NCBI RefSeq assembly: GCF_030538285.1
Contig: NZ_JAUNUG010000026.1
Location: 1 to 40,537 of the forward strand
Length of the DNA stretch: 40,537 bases
Origin: Corynebacterium sp.
Lineage (GTDB): Bacteria; Actinomycetota; Actinomycetes; Mycobacteriales; Mycobacteriaceae
Direction: 5' to 3'
Within the stretch, counting starts at the first letter, position 1, and each line of letters begins with the position of its first letter. Both the position numbers and the translations under genes were made by a program. A model generated the notes under the pieces. The model was not told the DNA's origin. It ran no database searches and worked only from the letters and a program-made list of their open reading frames with translations. This document shows, one piece after another, positions 8,242 to 14,956 of this stretch.

Positions 8242-9252
8242 ATGGGAATCGCCGATATTGCGCGCACGATTGAAGGCAAGATCAACGACGTGGGAGTGCG
8301 TCGAAAAGAAGCGAAGGGCTGGCAGCCGACCATCACCGGCTTCTACGGCTACGGCAGTGAAAAGCGGGTCCACGTCCTCGGGCGTCTCACCCTGCAGGAT
8401 CCGGAGCCGCCGTCCACTGAGGTCCAGCGCGGGTGGCGCCAGTTCATCACCTACTCGCTGGAGGAGGTCCCCATTACGGTGCACTTCGGCGAAAAGACCA
8501 TCGAGTCACACACGAACGACCAGGGCTACCTGGATGTCCTCGTGCACGATCATGGTCTGGAACCCGGCTGGCACGAGGCCACGATCGAGGCCGAGGGGGC
8601 GGAGCCGACGAAGGCACAGGTCCACATTGTGGATAGGAACGCGAAGTACGGTCTCATCTCCGACATCGATGACACCGTCCTGGTGACCTGGCTGCCGCGC
8701 GCCATGCTCGCCGCCTGGAACTCGTGGGTGAAAAAGACCAACACCCGCCAGCCCGTCGACGGCATGGCCGAGTTCTACGCCGAGCTCCTGCGCGACCACC
8801 CAGAGACCCCCGTCTTCTACCTCTCCACCGGCGCGTGGAACACCTTCGACACCCTAGTGAACTTCCTCGACCGCCACGGTTTGCCGAAGGGCCCGCTGCT
8901 GCTCACCGACTGGGGCCCTACCCCCACCGGCCTGTTCCGCTCGGGCGTCGAGCACAAGAAGGTGCAGCTGCGCAACCTCATCATCGAATACCCCGAGATC
9001 AAGTGGCTGCTCGTGGGTGACGACGGCCAGCACGACCCCCTCACCTACGGCGACTTCATCTTCGAGCACCCCGACCGCGTCGCCGGCATGGCGATCCGCC
9101 AGCTCAGCCCCCAGGAGCACGTGCTCTCCCACGGCACCGCCGCTCCGCTCGCGCAGGCCCGCCGCGAGGAGGTCTACGGCGTGCGCACCCTCCTCGGCGA
9201 GGACGGACACGAACTTCTCGCGGAGTACCGGAAGGATCCTTTCCTGACGTAG
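8242..9252 (+). CDS. App1-type phosphatase domain protein (DUF2183, phosphatidate-phosphatase-like)
   Basis: A 336-residue protein. The first 130 residues form a beta-rich N-terminal region (ITGFYGYGSEKRVHVLGR, VDRNAKYG). The catalytic core begins with SDIDDTV, the DxDxT nucleophile motif of the Lipin/App1 HAD-like phosphatases, followed by FYLSTGAWN, the substrate-loop segment PLLLTDWGPTP, a lysine in HKKVQLRNL and the metal motif LVGDDGQHDPLTYGDF. Yeast App1 dephosphorylates phosphatidic acid; bacterial substrates are unproven. No signal peptide or membrane segment is visible. One GCTTATCGACG copy lies in the spacer just behind the stop. Confidence 0.87.
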   Translation: MGIADIARTIEGKINDVGVRRKEAKGWQPTITGFYGYGSEKRVHVLGRLTLQDPEPPSTEVQRGWRQFITYSLEEVPITVHFGEKTIESHTNDQGYLDVLVHDHGLEPGWHEATIEAEGAEPTKAQVHIVDRNAKYGLISDIDDTVLVTWLPRAMLAAWNSWVKKTNTRQPVDGMAEFYAELLRDHPETPVFYLSTGAWNTFDTLVNFLDRHGLPKGPLLLTDWGPTPTGLFRSGVEHKKVQLRNLIIEYPEIKWLLVGDDGQHDPLTYGDFIFEHPDRVAGMAIRQLSPQEHVLSHGTAAPLAQARREEVYGVRTLLGEDGHELLAEYRKDPFLT

Positions 9253-9274
9253 GTGCTTATCGACGCCCCCGGCG

Positions 9275-10399
9275 TCACCACCCGTCCACGTCGGCCCGCC
9301 CCGCCGCCTCCTCGAGGCAGGCGACGGCGGCGGCCTGCTCCAGGCCGGTGATCCGCAAAACGTCAACCACGGCGGAGCGGATCTGTCCCACCATCACGGC
9401 CGACGCCTGGGTGACCGGCCGTTGCCCGGAGGCCGTGGTGGCGGCCTGCAGCGCGAGTTGCCGGGCACGGTCCGCCCCCTCCTCGGTGTCGAGCCGGGGC
9501 AGCTGCTCCACGGCTACGACGAGCTCATCGACCGCCCTCGCCAGCCCCCGGCGCACCTGATCGGTGACCCCCGAGGTTTCGCCCGCGTGGCGCACCAGGT
9601 TCGCCCCGGCGCGGCACAGCCCACGACCCGTCGCGACGAGGATGTCGCCCCGCTCGGCGACAGCTTCGAAACCCCGGATGCTCTGCCTCCGCTCCCGGCG
9701 TGTGGTGCGGCTGAGGATGATGCGCTCGCGGGTGGCGGCGAGGGCATCACCAAGGTCATCGCGGACACTGTCCAGCGAGCTCATGTCGTTGAGGGACGCT
9801 TCCGCCTCGCTGAGCGAGCCCGTGCGCAGGCTGCCGCCGAGCCGCCGGAGGACAGCCGAGTAGTCCTCGACCACCCCGCTCACCGCGGACCGGGCGGAAC
9901 GGTAGGGGTCGACGGGGACCACGGCGTTGAGGACCACCGCCACCGCCCCGCCGATGAGGGCGTCGACGACGCGGACCCAGGGGTCGGCGTCGAGAAGCGG
10001 GACCAGCGCGACAACGACCACGGCTGCGACAGCCGCCTGATTGGACATCAGCCCGCTGGGTCGGACCGCGACAGCGGCGGCCATCGCGAGCAGCACCGCG
10101 AGCGCGAGCTGGAGGGGGCCGAGCCCGATGAGGCGGGTGAGCAGGTCGGCGGCCACGATGCCCAGCACCACGCCGATCGAGATCTCGGTGGCGCGTTGCA
10201 CCCGCTGACCGGCGGACAGCCCGGTGGCGACGACCGCCGCCACCGGCGCGAACACCGCGTCACCGGGCCCGACGACGAGGCCCGCCACGAAGAAGGCCAC
10301 ACCGGCGGCGGTCGCGGCGAGCAGCAGGGACACGGCGTGCGCGCGTACGCGACGCACCGCTGCCCGCACCCCGCCGCGCCATCGCGGGCCCGCCCCCAT
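9275..10399 (-). CDS. FUSC / aromatic acid exporter family membrane protein
   Basis: A 374-residue protein with about six hydrophobic segments in residues 20–170 (VSLLLAATAAGVAFFVAGLVV, VFAPVAAVVATGL, ISIGVVLGIVAADLL, ALAVLLAMAAAVAV, AAVAAVVVVALV, LIGGAVAVVLNAVV) followed by a long charged cytoplasmic helical domain. This matches the half-size FUSC layout (DUF939/ArAE). Family members export aromatic acids and similar anions. Its ATG overlaps the upstream stop by one base (TGATG), making it the last gene of a three-gene operon. Substrate unknown. Confidence 0.82.
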   Translation of the reverse strand: MGAGPRWRGGVRAAVRRVRAHAVSLLLAATAAGVAFFVAGLVVGPGDAVFAPVAAVVATGLSAGQRVQRATEISIGVVLGIVAADLLTRLIGLGPLQLALAVLLAMAAAVAVRPSGLMSNQAAVAAVVVVALVPLLDADPWVRVVDALIGGAVAVVLNAVVPVDPYRSARSAVSGVVEDYSAVLRRLGGSLRTGSLSEAEASLNDMSSLDSVRDDLGDALAATRERIILSRTTRRERRQSIRGFEAVAERGDILVATGRGLCRAGANLVRHAGETSGVTDQVRRGLARAVDELVVAVEQLPRLDTEEGADRARQLALQAATTASGQRPVTQASAVMVGQIRSAVVDVLRITGLEQAAAVACLEEAAGRADVDGW

Positions 10400-10779
10400 C
10401 AGCTGTCTCCGGGCAACCCGGAGGACAGTGCGACACCGAGTTCGGCCTGGCGGGTGTCCAGATGCCGCATCTGGATCACCAGCGGGACATCACTGGTGAC
10501 GCTCAAACCGTAGGGCTCCCCGAGCGGGATCGCCTCTGGATCGACGAGATCGTTGATCCGGATGTGGCGCACACGCTGCGCCGCCACCTCTATCCGGTAG
10601 GGGCCGACCGGGTCCTTGTCGGCGTGGAAGACCGTCACCTCCGCGCAGGCCTCCTGTGTGCTTGTGTTGAGCAGGCAGAGCTCATCGCGGCTGGTGAACT
10701 CCGGTTCCCGCCCGGTTGAGCCGTCGGGCATGTGGCCGGCCGCGAAGGCCCACTGGGTCCGTCCCATGATGGCGGTCAT
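10399..10779 (-). CDS. Homologue of Anabaena sensory rhodopsin transducer (ASRT family)
   Basis: A 126-residue beta-sandwich protein. Landmarks shared with Anabaena ASRT are GRTQWAFAAGHMP, the EPEFTS segment, LNTSTQEACAEVTVF, the PVGPYRIEVAAQRVRHIR block, NDLVDPEAIPLG, SDVPLVIQ and the closing LDTRQAE. In Anabaena the tetramer binds the cytoplasmic face of a sensory rhodopsin; many homologues exist in genomes without rhodopsins, and sugar binding has been proposed. The start overlaps the lactone-oxidase stop (ATGA) and the stop overlaps the FUSC start (TGATG). No rhodopsin gene is in this window. Start could also be Met5. Confidence 0.88.
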   Translation of the reverse strand: MTAIMGRTQWAFAAGHMPDGSTGREPEFTSRDELCLLNTSTQEACAEVTVFHADKDPVGPYRIEVAAQRVRHIRINDLVDPEAIPLGEPYGLSVTSDVPLVIQMRHLDTRQAELGVALSSGLPGDS

Positions 10780-12008
10780 CGATCATCCTCTCCGAGCAGG
10801 GTACGTAGATAGTCGTTGAGGAAGATGCCGTCGGGGTCCAGCTCCCGGCGGATCTCCTGGAAGCGGTCCCACTCCGGGTACATCTCACGCAGGTGTGCGG
10901 CCGTGCGGGTGTGCTTCTTGCCCCAGTGCGGGCGTCCACCGGCCTCGAGAAACAGCGGTTCCATGTCACGGAAGTACTCGTCGTGTTCCAGTGCCGCGTT
11001 GTGCAGCAGGGCGATGGTCAAGGTGTCGCGCTCCCGGGCATTGGACAGCATCGCGCTGTCCGGTGCGATGGTGCGCACCAGTACCCGCCAGGCCACATGC
11101 TTCCGGTGCTTCCGCTTGACCCGCTCGCGCACCTTCCGGAAGACGTCCAGACCGACCTCGCGCGGCAGCATGTACTCGATCTCATCGAACTTCAGCTGGC
11201 GGTCATTGGGGATGATCTGGTGCGAGGGCCCGCGGGTCTCCGTCTTCAGTTCGCCGGGGATGTCCAGGTCATCGAGGTTGCCCGGCTCATCGAGCACACG
11301 GATCTGGGCGAGGTCGCTGCGCGGATACCAGTAGAAGTCGACGAGCCGGTATCGGGAGGTGAGGCGGTCGAAGTTCTCCAGGGCCCAGTCGATGTGGGTG
11401 ATGTAGTTGCGGCGGTGCAGGTCATAGGCGGGCCGCACCTGCAGCGTAAGGGAGGTGAAGATGCCGAGGGTGCCCAGCGACACCTGGGCCGCACGCGTCA
11501 GCTCGGAGTCCGTGGCCTCCCCCGCATCAAGCCCGAAGGGGACCACCTCACCGTTGCCGGTGACCAGGCGGCCCCCGACCAGGTCCGCGGAGACGTTGCG
11601 CAGCCGCTCCCCCGTACCGTGCGTTCCGGTGCCGATCGCGCCGGCGATGGTCTGGTAGTTGACGTCCCCGTAGTTCTCCAGGGCCAGGCCCGCATCCTCG
11701 AGCTCTTTCCCCAGGTCCTCCAGACCGGTGCCGGGAAGCACGGTGGCCAGGCACTTGTCGGTGTCGGTGGCCGTCACCCCGCTCATGTTCTCGAAGCTGA
11801 CGAGCAGGTCCTCCGTCACCATCACCGGGGTGGAGGAATGGCCCGACCCGATGGGCCGGACGGTCAATCCCTCCTGCCTGGCGTAGCGCACGAGGTCGAC
11901 GACCTCCTCCTCCGAGCGCGGGCTGATCTTTCCGCGCACGGTGAAGGAGATCGTCTCGGACCAGTTCTGACAATGCACGTCGTCCTGGCGAGGCGACTGC
12001 ATGAACAT
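10776..12008 (-). CDS. D-arabinono-1,4-lactone / L-gulonolactone oxidase family FAD enzyme
   Basis: A 410-residue flavoenzyme. The N-terminal FAD domain (about residues 15–180) shows NWSETISF, the RPIGSGHSS motif, LLVSFENMSG, VLPGTGLEDLGKEL and the GAIGTGTHGTG loop. The C-terminal ALO domain ends with the HWGKKHT motif and the LDPDGIFLNDYLRTLLG tail. Such enzymes oxidise aldonolactones to ascorbate-type products, or act on other sugars. GGGA lies seven bases before ATG 12008. It leads the operon with the ASRT and FUSC genes, which suggests those proteins act on, sense or export a related sugar acid (inference). Confidence 0.9.
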   Translation of the reverse strand: MFMQSPRQDDVHCQNWSETISFTVRGKISPRSEEEVVDLVRYARQEGLTVRPIGSGHSSTPVMVTEDLLVSFENMSGVTATDTDKCLATVLPGTGLEDLGKELEDAGLALENYGDVNYQTIAGAIGTGTHGTGERLRNVSADLVGGRLVTGNGEVVPFGLDAGEATDSELTRAAQVSLGTLGIFTSLTLQVRPAYDLHRRNYITHIDWALENFDRLTSRYRLVDFYWYPRSDLAQIRVLDEPGNLDDLDIPGELKTETRGPSHQIIPNDRQLKFDEIEYMLPREVGLDVFRKVRERVKRKHRKHVAWRVLVRTIAPDSAMLSNARERDTLTIALLHNAALEHDEYFRDMEPLFLEAGGRPHWGKKHTRTAAHLREMYPEWDRFQEIRRELDPDGIFLNDYLRTLLGEDDR

Positions 12009-12091
12009 CTGATTCCCACTTCCGGCAGGTCGGGGCGGGCCGTCCGGCCCATGAACACGTGCTTATACGTGCCCCACCGTACCTGCCGACC

Positions 12092-12646
12092 TCAGCGGAC
12101 GGTCTTGAGCGCCTTCGACCAGGTCTCGACCTGCTCGTAGACAGAATCGAGGGCCTCGGTGGAGCCCTCGGACGGGGCGAACTCGGTCATGGAGGCGAAA
12201 TCGTTGCCGAAGGTGAGGAACACCTGGGCGCGGACATCGGCCATCTGCAGCTCGGCGGCAATGAGGCGCCACGCCTCGACCGCGCGGGTGCCGCCGGCGG
12301 AACCGTAGGAAACAAAGCCGATGGCCTTGTTGTTCCACTCGGCGTAGAGGTAGTCGACGGCGTTCTTCAACGCGCCCGGCACGGAGTGGTTGTACTCGGG
12401 GGTGACAAAGATGTAGCCATCGAAGGAGGCGATCTTCTCCGCCCACTTCTTCGTGTGCTCGTTCTCGTACTGGCCCATGGCGGGGGGCATGGGCTCGTCG
12501 AGAAGCGGGAGGTCGAAGTCGGCAATGTCGACGAGCTCGTACTCGGCATTCGCTCGGTTCTGCGCGTTCTCAAACACCCACTCGGCGACGGCCGGGGCGT
12601 TTCGGTTCGGGCGGGTGCTGCCGACGATGACGGCGATACGGGTCAT
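12092..12646 (-). CDS. NADPH-dependent FMN reductase family protein
   Basis: A 184-residue flavodoxin-like reductase. It has the N-terminal phosphate-binding loop VGSTRPNRNA and the isoalloxazine loop VTPEYNHSVPGALKNAVDYL, both diagnostic of the family, followed by YGSAGGTRAVEAWRLI. Enzymes of this group reduce FMN, quinones, chromate or azo dyes with NAD(P)H; the physiological substrate cannot be read from sequence. The ATG is preceded by AGGAACAGCA. It marks the left edge of the accessory island. Confidence 0.92.
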   Translation of the reverse strand: MTRIAVIVGSTRPNRNAPAVAEWVFENAQNRANAEYELVDIADFDLPLLDEPMPPAMGQYENEHTKKWAEKIASFDGYIFVTPEYNHSVPGALKNAVDYLYAEWNNKAIGFVSYGSAGGTRAVEAWRLIAAELQMADVRAQVFLTFGNDFASMTEFAPSEGSTEALDSVYEQVETWSKALKTVR

Positions 12647-12909
12647 TGCTGTTCCTTACGTTGATGTACTTGGTGGACCAGCGCCCGCAGCCTTGTCACT
12701 ACAGGCGCTGCTGGGACCCACGGTACATATTTCCCGCGAGGCATGCCGGTGCGGATCTCGGCAGGTTCCGGCAGGTGCACGCGTAAGCTTCCTTGAATTT
12801 TCGCAGTCGGATCCGCGCCCACGTTCCTTGCAGCGACAGATTCGCTTGTCGACGCACGCCGGTTCCCCAGCCTCACATTCATGTTCAAACGACAGGGCAT
12901 GCCGGGTCC

Positions 12910-13140
12910 ATGAATCCGCAACCTATCCACGATATGCTCTCCGGCAATCTTCGGTTGGCCGTCCTCGCTCTTCTCGCCCTGACCGGTTTAGCTGTACTCC
13001 AGGCCGCGCTCGTTAACGGGGTTCCCGTGGGGTTACAGATTCACTGCCCGTGCATCAAACCTCCAGGATGCGAAATACTCATCCACATCACCAAGCCAAA
13101 AAGCACGTGCACAGCTGTCAAGTACCGTCTGAAACCATGA
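12910..13140 (+). CDS. Small cysteine-rich single-pass membrane protein coupled to DUF3800 gene
   Basis: An open frame of 76 residues: a polar N-terminus (NPQPIHDMLSGN), one transmembrane helix at about residues 14–37 (LRLAVLALLALTGLAVLQAA), then a basic tail with four cysteines (CPC, PGC and STC). Its TGA overlaps the ATG of the DUF3800 gene in an ATGA, the signature of translational coupling, which is the main reason to call it. The ribosome site is poor and the start is uncertain; the frame is open further 5' to 12793 but that part looks non-coding. The 263 bases before it (12647–12909) hold nothing I can name. Function unknown. Confidence 0.55.
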   Translation: MNPQPIHDMLSGNLRLAVLALLALTGLAVLQAALVNGVPVGLQIHCPCIKPPGCEILIHITKPKSTCTAVKYRLKP

Positions 13141-13838
13141 ACGAAATCTCTTCCGGTACGAGCCACCCGTCAACTTCGTTCGTCTTCTTGGATGAGTCCG
13201 GTGACATGCAGTTTGGTCCCCGTGGTTCCCAGCATTTTGTATTGACGGCGGTCTACACAGTCACGCCCGCCATCTCCGCATTCACTATGCAGTCGCTGAA
13301 ATACTCGCTCTTAGCCGCCGGGAGCGAAGATGTCGAGTTCCACGCCACCAACAACTCGCGCGGGACACGGAAAAGGGTCATCGACACCATCGGCAGCATT
13401 GACTGCATTGGCGCGCACACGCTCTGGATCGACAAGACATACACACATCCGAAACTCCAGGACGAAATCTCTCTTCTGGGGCAGTTCGGAAAGTCGATGG
13501 GCCGGTGGATCTACCAGACTCAGTGCCGCCCAGAGTTCAGCCAGATCGAACAAGTGGTCCTTGTCTTTGACTCCGTCCTGACTGGAAAGAAGCAGGCCGC
13601 GTTTCTAAAACTGTTGAAACCTCAACTCGGCGCTCTCCCCATTCCCTACCGTGTGCTTTTCCATCCGGTAAAACAGGACCTCAACGGTCAGATCGCAGAC
13701 TATTTCTCGTGGGCTTGGTACCGGAAGGTGGAGAGAGGAGATCCAGAACACGCGCGGGAACTGATGTCCCTCGCCGACTGGAGCGAGTTCAACCTGTTCC
13801 AGTCTGGTCATACTCCCTACTGGTCGCGGAACCAGTGA
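13137..13838 (+). CDS. DUF3800 domain protein
   Basis: A 233-residue protein with the family hallmark FLDESGDMQF at about residues 17–26, then VEFHATNNSRGTRKRVIDTI, a central VLVFDSVLTGKKQAAFLKLL and the late QIADYFSWAWYRKVERGD (the conserved Gln-x-Ala-Asp). These spaced acidic residues have led to the view that DUF3800 is a metal-dependent nuclease-like fold, which is unproven. GC content is lower than in neighbours. I place the start at ATG 13137 because it overlaps the upstream small gene and the homology begins soon after; the frame is open to 13050. DUF3800 genes often sit in mobile or defence islands. Confidence 0.85.
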   Translation: MNEISSGTSHPSTSFVFLDESGDMQFGPRGSQHFVLTAVYTVTPAISAFTMQSLKYSLLAAGSEDVEFHATNNSRGTRKRVIDTIGSIDCIGAHTLWIDKTYTHPKLQDEISLLGQFGKSMGRWIYQTQCRPEFSQIEQVVLVFDSVLTGKKQAAFLKLLKPQLGALPIPYRVLFHPVKQDLNGQIADYFSWAWYRKVERGDPEHARELMSLADWSEFNLFQSGHTPYWSRNQ

Positions 13839-13846
13839 GAATGCGA

Positions 13847-13900
13847 CCACCCCGCCTACCGGGGAACCGGAGAGCCCAGGGGCTCTTATCAGCGGGGTGG
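13847..13900 (+). ncRNA. Predicted three-way-junction structured RNA directly behind DUF3800
   Basis: Eight bases after the DUF3800 stop the sequence folds compactly. P1 pairs 13847–13855 with 13892–13900 (CCACCCCGC/GCGGGGTGG, nine Watson–Crick pairs). Inside it P2 is CCGG-GGAA-CCGG (13859–13870) capped by a GNRA tetraloop. P3 is AGAGCC/GGCTCT (13871–13886) with loop CAGG. P2 and P3 abut and TATCA joins P3 to P1. Multi-stem candidate RNAs adjoining DUF3800 genes (DUF3800-I to -XI motifs) have been reported from comparative genomics; I recall the association but cannot match this one to a class. No T-run follows, so a simple terminator is less likely. Confidence 0.5.
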
Positions 13901-13927
13901 AACCTTTGAAGCCTCATTATTACAGCA

Positions 13928-13972
13928 AGGAGCACCCTCAGTCAATGGGAAAACCCCTGTTAGAGTGCTCCT
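13928..13972 (+). repeat. Long imperfect hairpin downstream of the structured RNA
   Basis: AGGAGCAC(C)CTC pairs with GAGTGCTCCT, one base bulged, and the loop contains a second stem GGG-AAAA-CCC (13947–13956). It may be a further domain of the RNA at 13847–13900, the end of its transcript, or an old insertion end. No poly-T tail follows. Confidence 0.45.
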
Positions 13973-14128
13973 AAGCAGAAGTAGCCCGAGCACGGTGGGG
14001 GCACAGCAGTGCGCAGCACTGGCCCGGCGCGCGGCCACTCACTGATGCCAGCCGGCAAGACATAGGGAAACTGCGCGACAACCTCCGGCGGCGACTCGAT
14101 TCCGGCGTTCCATTGCCGTTTGGTGGGC

Positions 14129-14296
14129 ATGAAAGAGAGCACTATCCGGGCAGAATTCGCCGACCTGCTCCACGGTACGACCCTGACTGCGAATCAGATC
14201 GGATTCGTACGATGAGTCGTCGACATGCTCGCCCGCAACGGGCGCCTGGTGTTCACCGGCGTCGGCGACGTGGTGACGTCGTTCGGCGAACCATAG
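14129..14296 (+). pseudogene. Broken C-terminal fragment of a type I restriction subunit R (HsdR-like)
   Basis: Read from 14129, the frame gives EFADLLHGTTLTANQIGFV, then an in-frame TGA at 14213–14215, then VVDMLARNGRLVFTGVG and a TAG at 14294. The pattern of leucine–threonine–Ala–x–Gln–Ile followed by an Ile/Val-Val-Asp-x-Leu-x-x-x-Gly helix is that of the HsdR C-terminal domain. Only the last fifty or so residues survive and the rest of HsdR and its HsdM/HsdS partners are absent. It marks this interval as an old defence-system site. No gene is visible in 14297–14368. Confidence 0.55.
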
Positions 14297-14368
14297 GCGG
14301 TGAATCTCACCTGAAATCTCAACTGCACCGCATCAACAGCACCGCCGATGCGGTGAGCTGACCAGCCC

Positions 14369-14956
14369 CTACCCGAGGATCACCACGTCCAGCTGACGCG
14401 GCCCGTGGACGCCTTCGACGCGCTCGAGTTCGATGTCGGAGGTGGCCGACGGTCCGGAGATCATCGTGATCGGGCCCTCGAGCCCGGCGGCGATGACGCG
14501 CTCCCAGGCCTCCGGGAACAGTTCCACGATCGTCTCAGCAGGCACGATGCAGATGTGGTGGTCGGGGATGAGCGACAGGGCCCGGCGGCCTTCCGCGGGC
14601 TGTCCGGTGAGGATGATGGTGCCGGTCTCCGCGCAGGACACGGTCGAACTCGTCACGACGCACGCCGCGTCCAGGGGATCGGTCACCTCCTCGGCCAGGG
14701 GCAGCCAGGTGGGGTCGAGGCCGTCCGGTACCACGACGGCTCCGGTGATGAGGCTGTCGAGCAGCGCCGGAAGGTCTGCCTCGACCGCGGTGTGCACCGC
14801 GGCGCGATAGTCCACGAGGCGGTCGACGAGCATCTCGCGGACCTCTTCCGGGCTGCGGGCGGAGGAGCGTCGATAAGCACGCGGGACCTCGGGGGCGGCC
14901 GGGGCGTCGGACAGGGACGCACGCAGGCGGTTCATGATGTCAGCGCGGGCACTCAT
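14369..14956 (-). CDS. lutC: Lactate utilisation protein C (LUD domain)
   Basis: A 195-residue protein of the LUD fold. The N-terminus ARADIMNRLRASL is typical of LutC, and the domain shows VTSSTVSCAETGTIIL and the later LSLIPDHHICIV segment. It is a subunit of the L-lactate dehydrogenase complex LutABC that oxidises L-lactate to pyruvate. Its start overlaps the lutB stop by four bases. A GCTTATCGACG copy (14868–14878) is read here as Ala-Tyr-Arg-Arg. Confidence 0.93.
   Translation of the reverse strand: MSARADIMNRLRASLSDAPAAPEVPRAYRRSSARSPEEVREMLVDRLVDYRAAVHTAVEADLPALLDSLITGAVVVPDGLDPTWLPLAEEVTDPLDAACVVTSSTVSCAETGTIILTGQPAEGRRALSLIPDHHICIVPAETIVELFPEAWERVIAAGLEGPITMISGPSATSDIELERVEGVHGPRQLDVVILG

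Noticed and set aside
9422-10513. A 363-codon rightward frame opposite the FUSC gene
   Set aside because: It is the mirror of a strong membrane-protein gene in GC-rich DNA, is rich in Asp/Gly/His/Arg, and has no recognisable motif.
10893-12140. A 415-codon rightward frame opposite the lactone oxidase gene
   Set aside because: The opposite strand shows clear FAD and ALO motifs; this frame has none and is a codon-bias shadow.
12793-13140. A longer 115-codon form of the small membrane protein
   Set aside because: The extra N-terminal 39 residues are Arg/His/Pro-rich and place the membrane helix unusually; the shorter start is preferred, though without a good ribosome site.
13847-13900. The structured element as an ordinary intrinsic terminator
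   Set aside because: It has three stems in a junction and no T-run follows. A termination role is not excluded but does not explain the fold.
13847-13900. A tRNA-like cloverleaf
   Set aside because: It has only two internal stems, no anticodon-length arm, no GTTC-type T arm and no acceptor-like end.
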